Assembly (NCBI GenBank): GCA_022478985.1
Contig: JAKSZP010005260.1
Location: forward strand, 248,001-312,000
DNA length: 64,000 bases
Direction of reading: 5' to 3'
Source of the DNA: Massospora cicadina
Taxonomy: Eukaryota; Entomophthoromycota; Entomophthoromycetes; Entomophthorales; Entomophthoraceae
The translations under genes and the position numbers were made by a program. Below, piece after piece: positions 21,719-31,902 of the stretch. Each line of letters opens with the position of its first letter. Within the stretch, counting starts at the first letter, position 1. The notes beneath the pieces are model-generated. The model was not told where the DNA came from and made no database searches. It saw only the letters and a list, made by a program, of their open reading frames with translations.

Positions 21719-23629
21719 TATTTAACTGAGGTAAGCTGACCAGGGGACGGACATTACCAAGAAAAACTTAAACTAAAATAATGTAACTAATTGATTTTAA
21801 ACAAAACACCTAAATGAGCAAAAGTGAATTAATAACACTGAACAAAACAACCAACCAGATGGGCAGCGGAAATTGCTTACCCCTCCATGGTGGAAGGGGA
21901 GGGGGATTGGGGGGCTCATCTTTGGCAGCAGCTATCTCTTCCCAGAGTAAGGTGCATGTCAAGGAAGATAGCAAGGGCGTCGGGGCATTGGTGATATGTG
22001 GTTCAATATCACTGTTAGTTGATACTTCTGAGTAATTTCCAACCATAAAAATGGCATTAATTTAAAACTTTTTTGCCTTTAAAGCAGGCGTCTGGTAAGT
22101 TTAACAAACGTTGCATGTTGGTCTGGGTAATCTTAGCTTTGAGATTCCATACTACAACCATGTTCTGGATAGCTTTGGTGACATTTTTGTGTAGTTGTTT
22201 ACGTTAATTTTACTTTTTGTAGTAAGATTTATGGGTATAACAAGAGGTGAAATTCCTCCTGCAAGCGCTGCCACTGATTTAGCAGCAGCCTTGTGGAGGG
22301 GATGGCAATCTGGTGCGGTGGCAGATTCTACTGCAAGCTGATGGTCACTGTGAATGGTTTGGCATCTGGCTTTGGGGCATATAAATGAAGGAAAAATTCT
22401 TCATCCCATTTTGCATTACAGAACTGGTTGCCTTGTAGCGATGTTTCTTCAAAAATATTACCTAAATTGTCAATTTCATCCAAAAACTCCCATGGGTTCT
22501 GGCAAAATTGATTTGGGGAATCAGCATATGGTTGAGAATTGGTTGATTTTTGGGTGTTGTATGGGATCAAACTGAGGTCCAATCCTGCACTTGATTTGAG
22601 GAATCATGTGTGGCACTGGGCAAGGTGGGGTCTGATTGGTGGCTGGAGGTGGTGCAGCTGCAGCAACAGGCTTTGGGGAGAATAGGGTAGTATTGTACCT
22701 CATGCCAGAATTGGCGCAGGGTGGGCATAAAATTGGTGGCTGTCAGATGACCTATCAGCGCTGTCAGAGGCTGCTAGATATGGGCCCTTGCATTTCGAGT
22801 AGTCTAACTCAAAACAGGATGGACAAATCGTCCGTCCGCCCTCAACACTGGCCCAGAACGGATAGTTGGGGGCAGAGGGGATAGCGGTGCAAGGGGGAAT
22901 TGATGGGGCAAATTTTTTAGTTTCAGGGCTGATCATGGTTTACGCCCAAGGACCAGCGAGGCGTGTGGCCCCATTTGGGACCACAAATTGAAAAATGGGG
23001 GTGGAGCCATAGGCTGCCAAACCTTTCATAAGCTCCTGGTGGAGGACCTCATGGGGAAGGTGGGTAGGCAAACCAGCAAACTGAACCACCAAGGTGATGT
23101 CTTCTGGGAGCCAGGTCCATGTTGTTGGGAGAGGTGTATCCTAGAAGACCAGGGGCACCATTACCACAGTGGCAGCATTAGCTTCACAAGTGAAGCTGAG
23201 ATTGAAATACCCCTTATAAAGGGTGAAATTAAAATAAAACAGGCGGATGTCATTACCACCTGAGCTATTTTGATTATGGCTTAGTCGCTATATGGGAAAG
23301 TGTCCCATATTAAACCTTAAGTCTGAAACACATGTTGCTCCAAGGGAGCACCAGGGGTCAGTGTGGCACCACTTGAGTTCAAATGAGGTGGGCGTCAAAA
23401 TTCTTGGGAGGAACAAATTGTCCCAGGGGTTTGATATGACTGGGTGAGCCAGTCCGAGCGCGTTTTCCTGTTGGACAGAAAATGGCAGGAGGAGTTTCAC
23501 CGCTGCCCCACACTGGGGCAGCCAGCGGGGAATCTGATGACATTAGAGCGAAACTATGGTGGGCGATTAAGTTTTACTTTTTATTAACCATCTACTTTGC
23601 TCAGAAAGTTACGTTGAGCAGAAATAGAG
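21719..23629 (-). mobile_element. ORF1-only (HAL1-like) retroelement, longest uninterrupted copy
   Basis: It is a 1.9-kb minus-strand insert in LINE-D. It begins near 23629 with an untranslated leader, carries one long decayed ORF (23543-21877) and ends in GGTAATGTCCGTCCCCTGG, GTCAGCTTACC and a TTAAATAAAAAAT tail, the same tail as the LINEs. No endonuclease or RT text was found on either strand. The ORF is homologous to LINE ORF1 over the RRM-like and knuckle regions. HAL1 elements of mammals have the same design (ORF1 of L1 with no ORF2); movement in trans by a LINE is inferred. Confidence 0.75.
21877..23543 (-). pseudogene. ORF1-like protein of the ORF1-only element
   Basis: The start MSSDSPLAAPVWGSG aligns with TTAAPIWGGGTPPTAIFQP in the other long copy (31903). 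Next come a segment beginning FNMGHFPI, an RRM-like part containing LVVQFAGLPTHLP, and PNYPFWASVEGGRTICPSCF, equivalent to HPFWVTVDSAPPICTHCDAF of LINE-A. The knuckle is CPSCFELDYSKC, with its His position read as Tyr. A Pro/Ala-rich linker (VAAAAPPPATNQTPP), an NPWEFLDEIDN motif and a C-terminal part with ITNAPTPLLSSL follow. The stop TAA at 21879-21877 aligns with the TAG of the 504-bp copy. Frameshifts and stops interrupt it. Expected full length is about 550 residues. Confidence 0.72.
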
Positions 23630-25719
23630 TTTTATAGAAATATTTTAACATATATAATACTATTTTAGCTTCCATGAATAAGTGCATTATGGAAACATGC
23701 CTTCTATCTGGGGCAAAGAAGCATATACAGTCACTCTCTTCAAAAAAGGAGATAGACTAGACCTATCCAATTTGCTCCCAATCTCCCTAACTAATACTGA
23801 CACTAAAAAATTCACAATGATAATGGACAAAAAATAAGGGCAAAAAGCAACTGATGTGATATCCCCATCACAATATAGATTTGTCCCAAGAAGATCCATA
23901 TAGGACAATATTCACGCAGTTTCTTTTCTGCCAATCTAAAGCCTCTGGAGCGCTTGTCTTTTTAAATCAACATACGGCATACGACTGGGTGAACTGAACC
24001 TATCTCAGGGTCTGCCTTCAAAAAGAAAACCCATAAATAAGTTCATAAGCTGAGTGATAGTGGTTACAGAGTCAGTCACCATGGCTGTGCGCAGAGCATA
24101 TTTTTTAACTAACCTAGCTTTTCACAGTGAAGACTCAAACAAGGGGACCCTCTAAGACCTCTACTATACAATTTTAATTTTTGATACCCTAATCCGGAAT
24201 ACAAACGCTTTATCAATGTAATCAATGTCTATGGCCAAACACCAGTAAAAATGATGGCTTTCTCTGATGACAGTGTGTTGGGTATATCCATCAACCAAAA
24301 TGATCTCAGAGTTAAAAACTTTTACAAGAATACTCATCCATAAGCAACGCATTGCTTAATACTAAAACTGAAATTATACTCCTGGGCAAACATCAGACCC
24401 ATTGGACGCCGTCTACCCTGGATCAACGGACCAATAAAACATCAAGACTCCTCACTAGACATAGGAGGCGAAGATCAGCAATTATTCACTGGAACTTCCC
24501 TTCACTATCAAGCTGGCAGCTATACCTGTCCGCCACTTGGGGATATGGATAGAGGCAGGAGGTACGACAACACCATGATGGAAAATTAACTTCTAGATAA
24601 AATACCAAAACTCGTTTCCTCCTTGCATGGACATCAAACAGTTCTAAAAAGAAGGCCTATGATAGCCTCTTCCATGATTTTATCAATCATATGGTTTACG
24701 ACCCATGCAATTGCTTTCTCAGGGTCCTTTTTTAATACAATATATGTCTTAATACAGGGATGGCTTTGGTCCAACCATAATGCCCCTGTGCTCCTTAGAA
24801 CTATATTTGTCCATAGGAGGAATGGAGGTATGGGACTAACTAATTATATAGAGCAAGTGTCCCATATAATAGGATCCTGAATATCTCCGATGACTAGTCC
24901 AGACCTTCCAAACATACACAGGCTAGAGAAGCAAATTCTAATTTACACGAGCACTCTGATTAAGAATTTAAATGATCCAAACATATTGATTAAGTATCTA
25001 CCATCTCACCTAACCGCTGAAGGACCAAATGGCACTCCTGTATACTTTAAACGAATAGTCTAGCCATGAGTAGAGCAGAGTGGAAGATCCACATATGTGG
25101 CATTTCCGTCACCAAATACGCCTAAGGCTAACTCACAGACAGGAAGTTAATGGTCTAATAGTTACAGATAATATAATAAACCGAAATCCGAGTACCATTG
25201 CCAAAACTATTACCTGGATCAAATGGATATACCATAAAGCCTGGAGACCTAAATAATGGTCTCAAGATACACAAATCACTCAATACAACAGTCCATTATA
25301 TGGGCACATGTATGGAGATGCATGTGGAGAGTAAATTGCACAGCAGAACAATTGAACGCTACCAACTATTCATGCACAATATGTGGCCAATATGGAAGCT
25401 TGGTACACCACCTAGAACAATGTTCAACATTGATAGCTATCTGAAAGAGGTCACGCGCCTATTGCGTCATGACAATGGACAATCAATTAGTTTGGCTAGG
25501 AACATGTTGGCTCTTAACATGGAGGCACCCCTTTATCCATTTTTATGGTCGTTAATAGTAGCAATAGCACTATGGACAATCCATAATAGAGTATTAGTTT
25601 CAATTACAGGAGCAACGCCTACCCTCCAAGGAGTCATCAATCGTTTTCATTACCATATATTGGAACATTGTCAAGCATGGTTGTTTGGAAACATGACCCC
25701 ACGCAACAGAAGGAAATAA
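23630..25719 (+). pseudogene. LINE-D ORF2: reverse transcriptase and C-terminal part
   Basis: The reading resumes with TILASMNKCIMET and KKGDRLDLSN, then NTDTKKFTMIMDKK, QYRFVPRRSI (fingers) and the catalytic box AFSDD near 24259 (FADD in LINE-B). The stretch 25198-25719 is open and reads MLALNMEAPLYPFLWSLIVA, LWTIHNRVLVSITGA and CQAWLFGNMTPRNRRK before a stop at 25717. This end defines where ORF2 stops in the whole family. Cys-rich text CTICGQYGSLVHHLEQC (about 25366-25416) is the C-terminal zinc motif. Stops and shifts are numerous between 24000 and 25200. Confidence 0.86.
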
Positions 25720-25950
25720 ATTCATGGTTCCCCATATCATTCCTTAATATTGACTCATTCCTTCACTCATGCTGCATCCAATGATAAGTCAGCATAATTC
25801 CCCTTATCGTCCTAAACTTGGTGATCCAGGAGACAACAAGTGGTTATGAACCTCATGGGTTCTCCTTAATTATTCACTGTTATTATTAATTTATCCTCAT
25901 TATATCAGAAGTGTACGTTCACTGGTCAACATTCCCCAAATAAATAAAAC
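25720..25950 (+). other. LINE-D 3' UTR and tail
   Basis: It ends CTGGTCAACATTCCCCAAATAAATAAAAC. It is closer to the tail of the 504-bp element (CTGGTCAACATACCTCAAATAAAT) than to that of LINE-A (ATGGTTGGCCTTCCCCGCAATAAAT), comparing base by base. Confidence 0.75.
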
Positions 25951-25961
25951 TTATTCCTGCA

Positions 25962-26048
25962 GTTGTGGTATCATTTCTACTGCAAAATATTGTTAAAATT
26001 CAGGTGAAAAAAGCACCAGCGGGCTTAATACTAACCTGAATTCCAACA
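25962..26048 (+). repeat. Gypsy-2 5' LTR, right part
   Basis: It completes the LTR after LINE-D and ends CTGAATTCCAACA, as does 31784-31796. AAAAGCACCAGCGGGC matches AAAAGAATCAGCGGGC in the 3' LTR. Confidence 0.92.
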
Positions 26049-26050
26049 AG

Positions 26051-26068
26051 TGGTGCTCACTACAGGGG
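26051..26068 (+). other. Candidate primer-binding site of Gypsy-2
   Basis: TGGTGCTCACTACAGGGG begins two bases after the LTR. It would pair with a tRNA 3' end that includes CCA. Its conservation in Gypsy-1 (16 of 18 bases) supports the role. The tRNA is unidentified. Confidence 0.55.
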
Positions 26069-26159
26069 GATAGTACACCACAGAACAATTTATAAAAAAT
26101 GGAGGGGGTTGAGGGTAATTAACCCTTTACAACCTCCACTCTGTCTCTGACCCCAGCTA

Positions 26160-27335
26160 GATGCTTTGGCTCAGCAGTTATCCAGAACACTGTCTCAACT
26201 TGAAACCCTCAAACAGCGCGTATGCCAAGCTTCTCATGAGGCTGCTCCAGATTTTTAAAACCCCCTTTTAAAAATAAATTTAATCCATGAGAGGGTAGCA
26301 TTGCCTCATTCCTCTTCATGTATAAAGCTGTTATGGAAGGGACAACCAATCCTAAAAACTAAAGCATATCCTCCCCTGCCTCAACTGCTCCGCCCAAGAG
26401 GTGATGGTACCTTATATGCGGCCACCCTTAAAACTTGTGCAGAGGCAAAAAAAACGCGCTTATTGAGGAATTTGGATCCACGCAGAACTTGCGTAGAAAA
26501 ACAGGCAGTTACGTGCCTAAGTCAACTTGAGTGAGAATCAGTCTCTACCTTTGTTGACCGGTTTTACAGTGCAGCACAGCCTATCCTGCTTGCTAATATG
26601 CTATCTTTGGATGATGAGATAGCTGCCATTCTGGCTGGATTAGCCTATTACCCTTCCTTAGCCAGATATATTGTCTCTGTGAAGGATTTCCTACGAAATG
26701 TTTGTGATATAAAAGAGGCATTTATTAGAGGTTGCTGATCTCATGAAGCTACGCCTACCCAGAAGTCATGCTGAGACTTCAGTACTGACTACCCTTTTTA
26801 AGCTAGTTCCCATGGGGCGCCCTAAAATAGACTGCCCTCCTCCGTTAGAGATTGGCCAGAGGGCACCAGGTGTGACAAAGTCGGGCTCTCTCCCCAGAGC
26901 TGCACCCAAATAAGACCTAAGAAACCAGTTGAGCTCTCATCACACCCCACACTATCTATTAAGGGGTCCATCACTACGGCTCCACCCTCTCGTCCTTCAG
27001 AGTCATCCTCCAGAACAAATACAGCCTCACCTCTGACACTGCATCAAACGAAGATTTCACCCCAAGTGGCCCCAAATTTTAGTGCAGCTATGATGCTCTC
27101 TCCAAAAGCCAAAAGTGTAGATAAGCGCCAAAACGCCCTCCCCTGTGAGGAAAACAATCTGGTTTCTCAACCACCTCTTAGCAACTCATTGAGGTGCAAT
27201 GACAATCCCTCTGATGATGAGTCTGAAGGGGGTGGTGATGGCGCGGGCTATTATGTCCTAGGAGCCCCAATAGAAGTTCATATACCAGATAGGTTGAAAC
27301 CTGAAATAATTGAAATGGTCATGATACCCCAATGA
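26160..27335 (+). pseudogene. Gypsy-2 gag
   Basis: The capsid-like region near 26550-26730 reads FVDRFYSAAQPILLANMLSL, DDEIAAILAGLAYYPSLARY and FLRNVCDIKEA, the same text as in Gypsy-1 gag with substitutions. The last part, 27066-27335, is open and ends with DDESEGGGDGAGYYVLGAPI and EVHIPDRLKPE, the gag-protease junction shared with Gypsy-1. The N-terminal part before 26550 is frameshifted several times. No zinc knuckle seen. Confidence 0.82.
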
Positions 27336-27539
27336 CCTATGTCCAACAGGAGTTGAAAAGTTCAGAGGTGATTGATACTGCAGTGATGCTGACCTTTTCA
27401 TTGTTACAGTTATCCAATCTACCCATCAGGTTCATGCCCTCCAATCTATCAAAGATAAATACCCTGCGATCAAACAACGCCTTGCCTCCTCACTTCATTT
27501 GAAGGAGGTTCTCGCCCCCCTCTACTTTTGGTAGCACTA

Positions 27540-27870
27540 TAACCAAGGTAGATGTTGTCATCAATAAGGTGCGAGTTCTAGCCCACCTTGGTACAGGTGC
27601 TCAAGTGAGCTTGGTCTCATCAAATCTCATTTATAAAACTAAGTTGGCACCTGACATGGACTATTCAAAAGAGTTTGGAACTGTGGGACACAACAACATG
27701 TGAGCTATTGGAGCTTACTCTTCTCTACCCATATGTATTGGGAAGCTCCTGTCTGCCCCTGATGTGGCATTGGAAAATAATGCATATGACCTTCTCATTG
27801 GCACTCAATTCATGATTGAGTATGACGGAATTATAAACATGAAACATGGATTTTTTTCTTCTTTCTAAAT
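27540..27870 (+). pseudogene. Gypsy-2 protease
   Basis: VRVLAHLGTGAQVSLVSSNL at 27570-27629 is the retropepsin active site with DTGA changed to GTGA, so the catalytic Asp is lost. The second half, ALENNAYDLLIGTQFMIEYD (about 27763-27822), is nearly intact. A stop follows GFFSSF near 27867. Confidence 0.82.
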
Positions 27871-28439
27871 TATAAAGTTACCTTAGGCTTTACAAACGAT
27901 AAACCATAAGAAGAAAGAATACTAATACTTTGTTGAGTACACTTCCTCCGCCCTCTCTCTCCTTTATACAACATCGTACCAAAGCAAAAAAAGCTGCTTG
28001 ACTCCGTGGATGCTTCAGATGGCCTTCCATTGAATGCCTTAGAGGAGCTAGTTGTCAAAATGGGTGAACAAAACTTGATAGACACCAAGATTACTATGAA
28101 AATCCCCTAAAAATGCCTGCTGCACTTAACAATCATTGATGGGATAAGTCCTTTGGAACCTAGGGTGGTGCCATTTATCCTAGACCCTACCTATTAGCGA
28201 CCCATCAACTTTCTGTTGTGGAATCTTAGTAACAAGGATATGGTCATAAAGAAGCACCAGAAAGTTGGAAAAGCCCTTCTAATTCCAATTGAGGACATCT
28301 CTAAGTTCATCATATTAGGTCTATTTCAGATCTGGGACTACCTACGGATCCAATGATATGTGCTTTGCCTCACGTTCAAATTTCTGAGAATCTAACCGCA
28401 AAAGAGCTCGAAAAAGTCTCTCTCTCATGGAGTCCTACT

Positions 28440-29175
28440 GTGACATCTTCTCCAAATCTAATATTGACTATGTGCATATGAAGGGTTGGACTTATATCAT
28501 TGACATTGGTGATGCTCGGCCTCATTCAATACAAGCCTTATCTGAAACAAATATTTGAAGAGCTCCAAATGAGGATGGAGATGAAACAGTTTCTGGATGC
28601 GGGGCTGCTAATGCCTTCTCAAAGCCCTTGATCATCTCCATTAATGCTCATACAAAAAAGAATGGCGATCATTGGGTAGTTTTGGATTACTACAAACTGA
28701 ATACACTCACCAAAAAAGATAGTAACCCTATATCCTGCATTGACGACGCTCTAGCCCAACTCTCTGGATCTAATTTCTTTCCCGCAATGGGCTTGGCTAG
28801 TGGTTATTGGCAAAGGGGCCTTTCTCCCCAAGATCAGTATAAAAGCACTCTTGTTGGCAGTGAGGGTTTCTCCCAACCTACCTGATACCAAAAAGGTTGT
28901 GCAACGCGCTCACTACTTTACATTGGTATTAATTCATATCTTGCAGTACTTTAAATTAGGCTGCGTCATCATCATTCTTGATGATATCGCAGTGTTTTCC
29001 AAGACCTTTAATGAGCATCATACCCATTTGAAAGAGGTGTTCCAACTCCTGCGGGCTTCTAACAGTAAATTGAAGCCTTCAAAATCTACTTTCTATCAGA
29101 AAAAGCTGTATTTCCTTGGACACGTCATCTCTCAAGATGTTATTCACATTTACAAGATAGTGTCGACGCTATAAT
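28440..29175 (+). pseudogene. Gypsy-2 reverse transcriptase
   Basis: WVVLDYYKLNTLTKKDSNPI (about 28675-28733) is the VDYRxLNxxT motif, SNFFPAMGLASGYWQ is motif A (Asp changed to Gly in MGLASGYWQ; D-L-xSGYWQ expected), and the catalytic region reads VIIILDDIAVFSKTFNEH (about 28969-29022), where the YxDD box is now LDD with its two Asp kept. LKPSKSTFYQKKLYFLGHVI closes the thumb. A frameshift near 28850 separates the two halves. Confidence 0.9.
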
Positions 29176-29199
29176 AAAATTTCCAGCACCCAAAACCCT

Positions 29200-29840
29200 C
29201 CGCAACATCCAGATATTCTTGTGCATGATAAATTATTACCATCTATTCATCCCCAAGTTCTCCCAGCTCAGTGAGCTCCGCGTCCACCTCTTGGCTAAGA
29301 ACACTCCATTCCATTGGGGCATAGAACAGAAAGCCACTTATAAGATCTCGAAGTCCGTATTGCAACAGAGGCAAAACCTCCGCCATCAAGCCTATGGCAA
29401 GTCCTTTATGCTATTCACGGATGCCTCTAATTATGCTGTTGGAGCTATCTTGGCTCAGATGGACGAGAATGGGGTCAATCATCCTGTTTCCTACTACAGC
29501 AAGATGCTCTTAAAAGCTGAGCACAACTACAGCTTCACTGAGAAGGGTGCCTTGCTGTCCTGCTCGCTGTAAAGCACTACCGCCCCTTCTTATATGGTCA
29601 TTCCTTCAAAGTGGTTACTGACCACTCATCCTTAATGTGGTTGCAGTATATGAAGGACCCTACGGAATGGTTGGCTCACTGGGCTTTGAAGCTCCAGCAT
29701 TATGACATGACAATTGTGCATCGGGCAGAAACTAGCCATATGAACGTTGATGGGTTGATGCGGCTGCCTGCCCTTCATTTAATTAGTAGTAAAGCAGAGA
29801 GGCTAGATGACCTCATGATGACTCCTGTTGCATGAGGGGA
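29200..29840 (+). pseudogene. Gypsy-2 RNase H and linker
   Basis: FMLFTDASNYAVGAILAQMD (29406-29465) has the first catalytic Asp, and HNYSFTEKGALLSC (29522-29563) holds the Glu of the core. VTDHSSLMWLQYMKDPTEWL then gives the later Asp, and ALKLQHYDMTIVHRAETSHM the last strand. It ends in MNVDGLMRLPALH. Two frames (29219-29572 and 29611-29835) cover nearly all of it, so this is the best-kept domain of the element. The break lies at LSCSL, next to a K-H-Y-R-P-F-L-Y segment. Confidence 0.9.
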
Positions 29841-29849
29841 TGAGGATAA

Positions 29850-31007
29850 ACCTGTACAAGAGATGCTAGCTCGGCACTCCTGCAATACCAAGGCAAAGTG
29901 GGAAGCTATACAAGAAAATAGTAGAGCTGGTTGCCCTATTTCCGGCCATCAGATCGGGTGCAAGTCATTTTGGAGTCCCATTCTATTTTAGAGCATAGCA
30001 AGGAACAAAAGACATATGATTGGGTTAAAGAGCGCTATTACTGAAAGGCATTTTGGAAACCATAATTGAGGTCCTGAACGCTTGTCTGACCTGCAAAAAG
30101 CAATCCAGTCTCAAGACCTGGTATTAATACCAACCAACTACGCCTTAACAACCCTTCCAAACCATAAGTTTAGACTTGATTGGACCTCTATCCCAGACTA
30201 CTGAGGGAAATCGATATATTTTGGTTGGAATTTATCATTTTTACCAAATGAGTTGAAGCTGTGGCTCATCCTGCTCAAATGACAAAGGCCATGGTCACTT
30301 TCTTCCATCAGTATATTTTTGCTTGACATGGTTGCATCCAGGTTCCTACCTGTGATAATGGGAAAAACTTCACCTCCAGAGTGGTGAAGACACTTCTCTA
30401 CCTCCATGGGCACACAACAGCTCTTTTTGGCCCCCTATAACCCCTCAACCAATGGTACTGTGGAGAGAGCAAATGGGACCCTGTTTTCTATATTTCAAAA
30501 GATGACTACTTCAGAATCCCTTCACTGGGAACTGTACTTAACAATGTCCTCATGGCCTACCATATCAATTACCACAGAATGCTCAAAATGTATCCTTTAT
30601 GGTTATTGTATGGACGGGAACCTGGAGTACTGGCATTTTTAGCTAAAGATATTTTCTCTGATAAGACTGACCCCAAGCAAGCCATGAAGAAGTTGGCCCA
30701 GCGTATCATTCAGTTAAAATCAGAGGCTATGTCTAATTTGGCCAAAACTGTCACAAAAGAAGGTCAAGCCTCTAATGAGCTCTGGCCCCCTATACCTTCC
30801 TTCCAAGTATCCGACTTGGTGGTGTACTATCATGATTGTACAACTACTAGAAGTGAGAAGCTTGGTTCTATTTGGAAGGAACTTTTGTAGTCACTTACAA
30901 AGAGAGAAGAAGTATACCTCAAATCCCTTGCTACAGAAGTTACCGTCAACCTGGTTCAAGACCAGTTCTTGCGGCCTTATTCTCCCCCATAACACTCTTG
31001 AAGATGG
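29850..31007 (+). pseudogene. Gypsy-2 integrase
   Basis: NACLTCKKQSSLKTW near 30078-30122 is the Cys part of the zinc finger. SLDLIGPLSQTTEGNRYILV (about 30169-30228) is the first-Asp region. The third-acid region reads FLAPYNPSTNGTVERANGTL (30425-30484). HINYHRMLKMYPLWLLYGRE and a C-terminal domain PSFQVSDLVVYYHDC with FVVTYKERR follow. ATGGGCACACAACAG marks the point where the Gypsy-1 homologue carries its insert. The coding text runs almost to the polypurine region before the 3' LTR. Confidence 0.9.
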
Positions 31008-31010
31008 TGA

Positions 31011-31796
31011 TATTGGACAATTACAAGCCTGATATTATACTGAGATTGCCTCCGGTTTTGATATCTTTATTATCAGCCAAAAACTTTGATTTATTCTCGG
31101 TGAACCCCTTGAATCAGGGTAATACTGTTGCCCTCAATCCTTAGCCAAATCGCCCTATGGCTAGTAGCATTATTGCTCCAAACCTGTGGCAAAATTAAAG
31201 GGTGTTGTTATGAGGCTCCTCATCCCCTCTCTAACTTAGTCTAAACACCCACGCCATTACCACCCCTACTCTAGCCCAAGAGGAGGTTTCATTAGATGCA
31301 AATAATTTCCCACCCCTTGACTAGGTAAAATATATTAGATAACTGCCTCACATATACTACCTGCTACCAATCCTCCATTGGCTGTTCCATCCAAGCGAGG
31401 CAAGTCTTGAGAGCTCCAATGGACCAAAACATAATATTCCATAATCTGGTTATTCCTAGCCTAATTCAAACAATGTGCCTTAACTGCTTCGAGCCTTGAT
31501 GTTTAAATAATAAGCATTAAAACATAAAGAGTGTTCACTTCTTGACCCCTTGTGATTACTAATAAAAAAGTTTAAAGAGTATTTGAGGCGGGATGTTCTT
31601 GGAATGGTATTACTAAAGAAAATAAATAAAATATAATTTTTTAGTATATAAAAAGAATTCTTATTCTAATATAGTGGTATAGCAATCCCTCCAAAATTTA
31701 TTCCCACAATCTAGATTATCATTTCTCCTACAAATTATTGATAAAATTCAGATGAAAAAAGAATCAGCGGGCATAAAACTAACCTGAATTCCAACA
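31011..31796 (+). repeat. Gypsy-2 3' LTR
   Basis: It starts TATTGGACAATTACAAG (TG changed to TA), is 786 bp long and ends CTGAATTCCAACA. It matches the interrupted 5' LTR. An AATAAAATA-type string near 31620 may be the polyadenylation signal. Confidence 0.92.
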
Positions 31797-31902
31797 ATAA
31801 CAACTAAGTTTCTGACTCTATTTCGCTTTATTTTTTCAAGTTAAAGTCAAATTAAATTAAAAAATAATGAAAAACAGCCACTCAATCAAGCCAAACTTAT
31901 TG

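Larger units (their letters stand above)
11587..25950 (+). mobile_element. LINE-D: diverged L1-like element split by three insertions
   Basis: Four segments belong to one element: 11587-14295 (leader, ORF1, endonuclease), 20985-21009, 21526-21718 (start of the RT region) and 23630-25950 (RT to 3' tail). Between them sit Gypsy-1, a 504-bp element and a 1.9-kb minus-strand element. The 5' leader resembles that of LINE-A to C (ACGTTTTTCTTTCT, then TTATTATCACTT), and the tail is CTGGTCAACATTCCCCAAATAAATAAAAC. The protein differs more from LINE-A than LINE-A to C differ from each other. It is the oldest LINE here whose full outline can be traced. Confidence 0.88.
10930..31796 (+). mobile_element. 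Gypsy-2: Ty3/Gypsy LTR retrotransposon, with nested insertions
   Basis: Both LTRs are present (10930-11586 plus 25962-26048, and 31011-31796). They end in the inverted pair TGTTGG/CCAACA, best seen as TTCCAACA at both 3' ends. Between 26049 and 31010 lie gag, protease, RT, RNase H and integrase in Gypsy order. Without the nested material the element would be about 6.5 kb. The flanks ATGAT (10925-10929) and ATAAC (31797-31801) agree at only three of five positions, so the target duplication is not certain. It belongs to the same family as Gypsy-1. Confidence 0.9.

Noticed and set aside
22636..23263. Plus-strand frames of 82 and 91 codons
   Set aside because: They are antisense to the ORF1-like protein, whose minus-strand reading is supported by two other copies.
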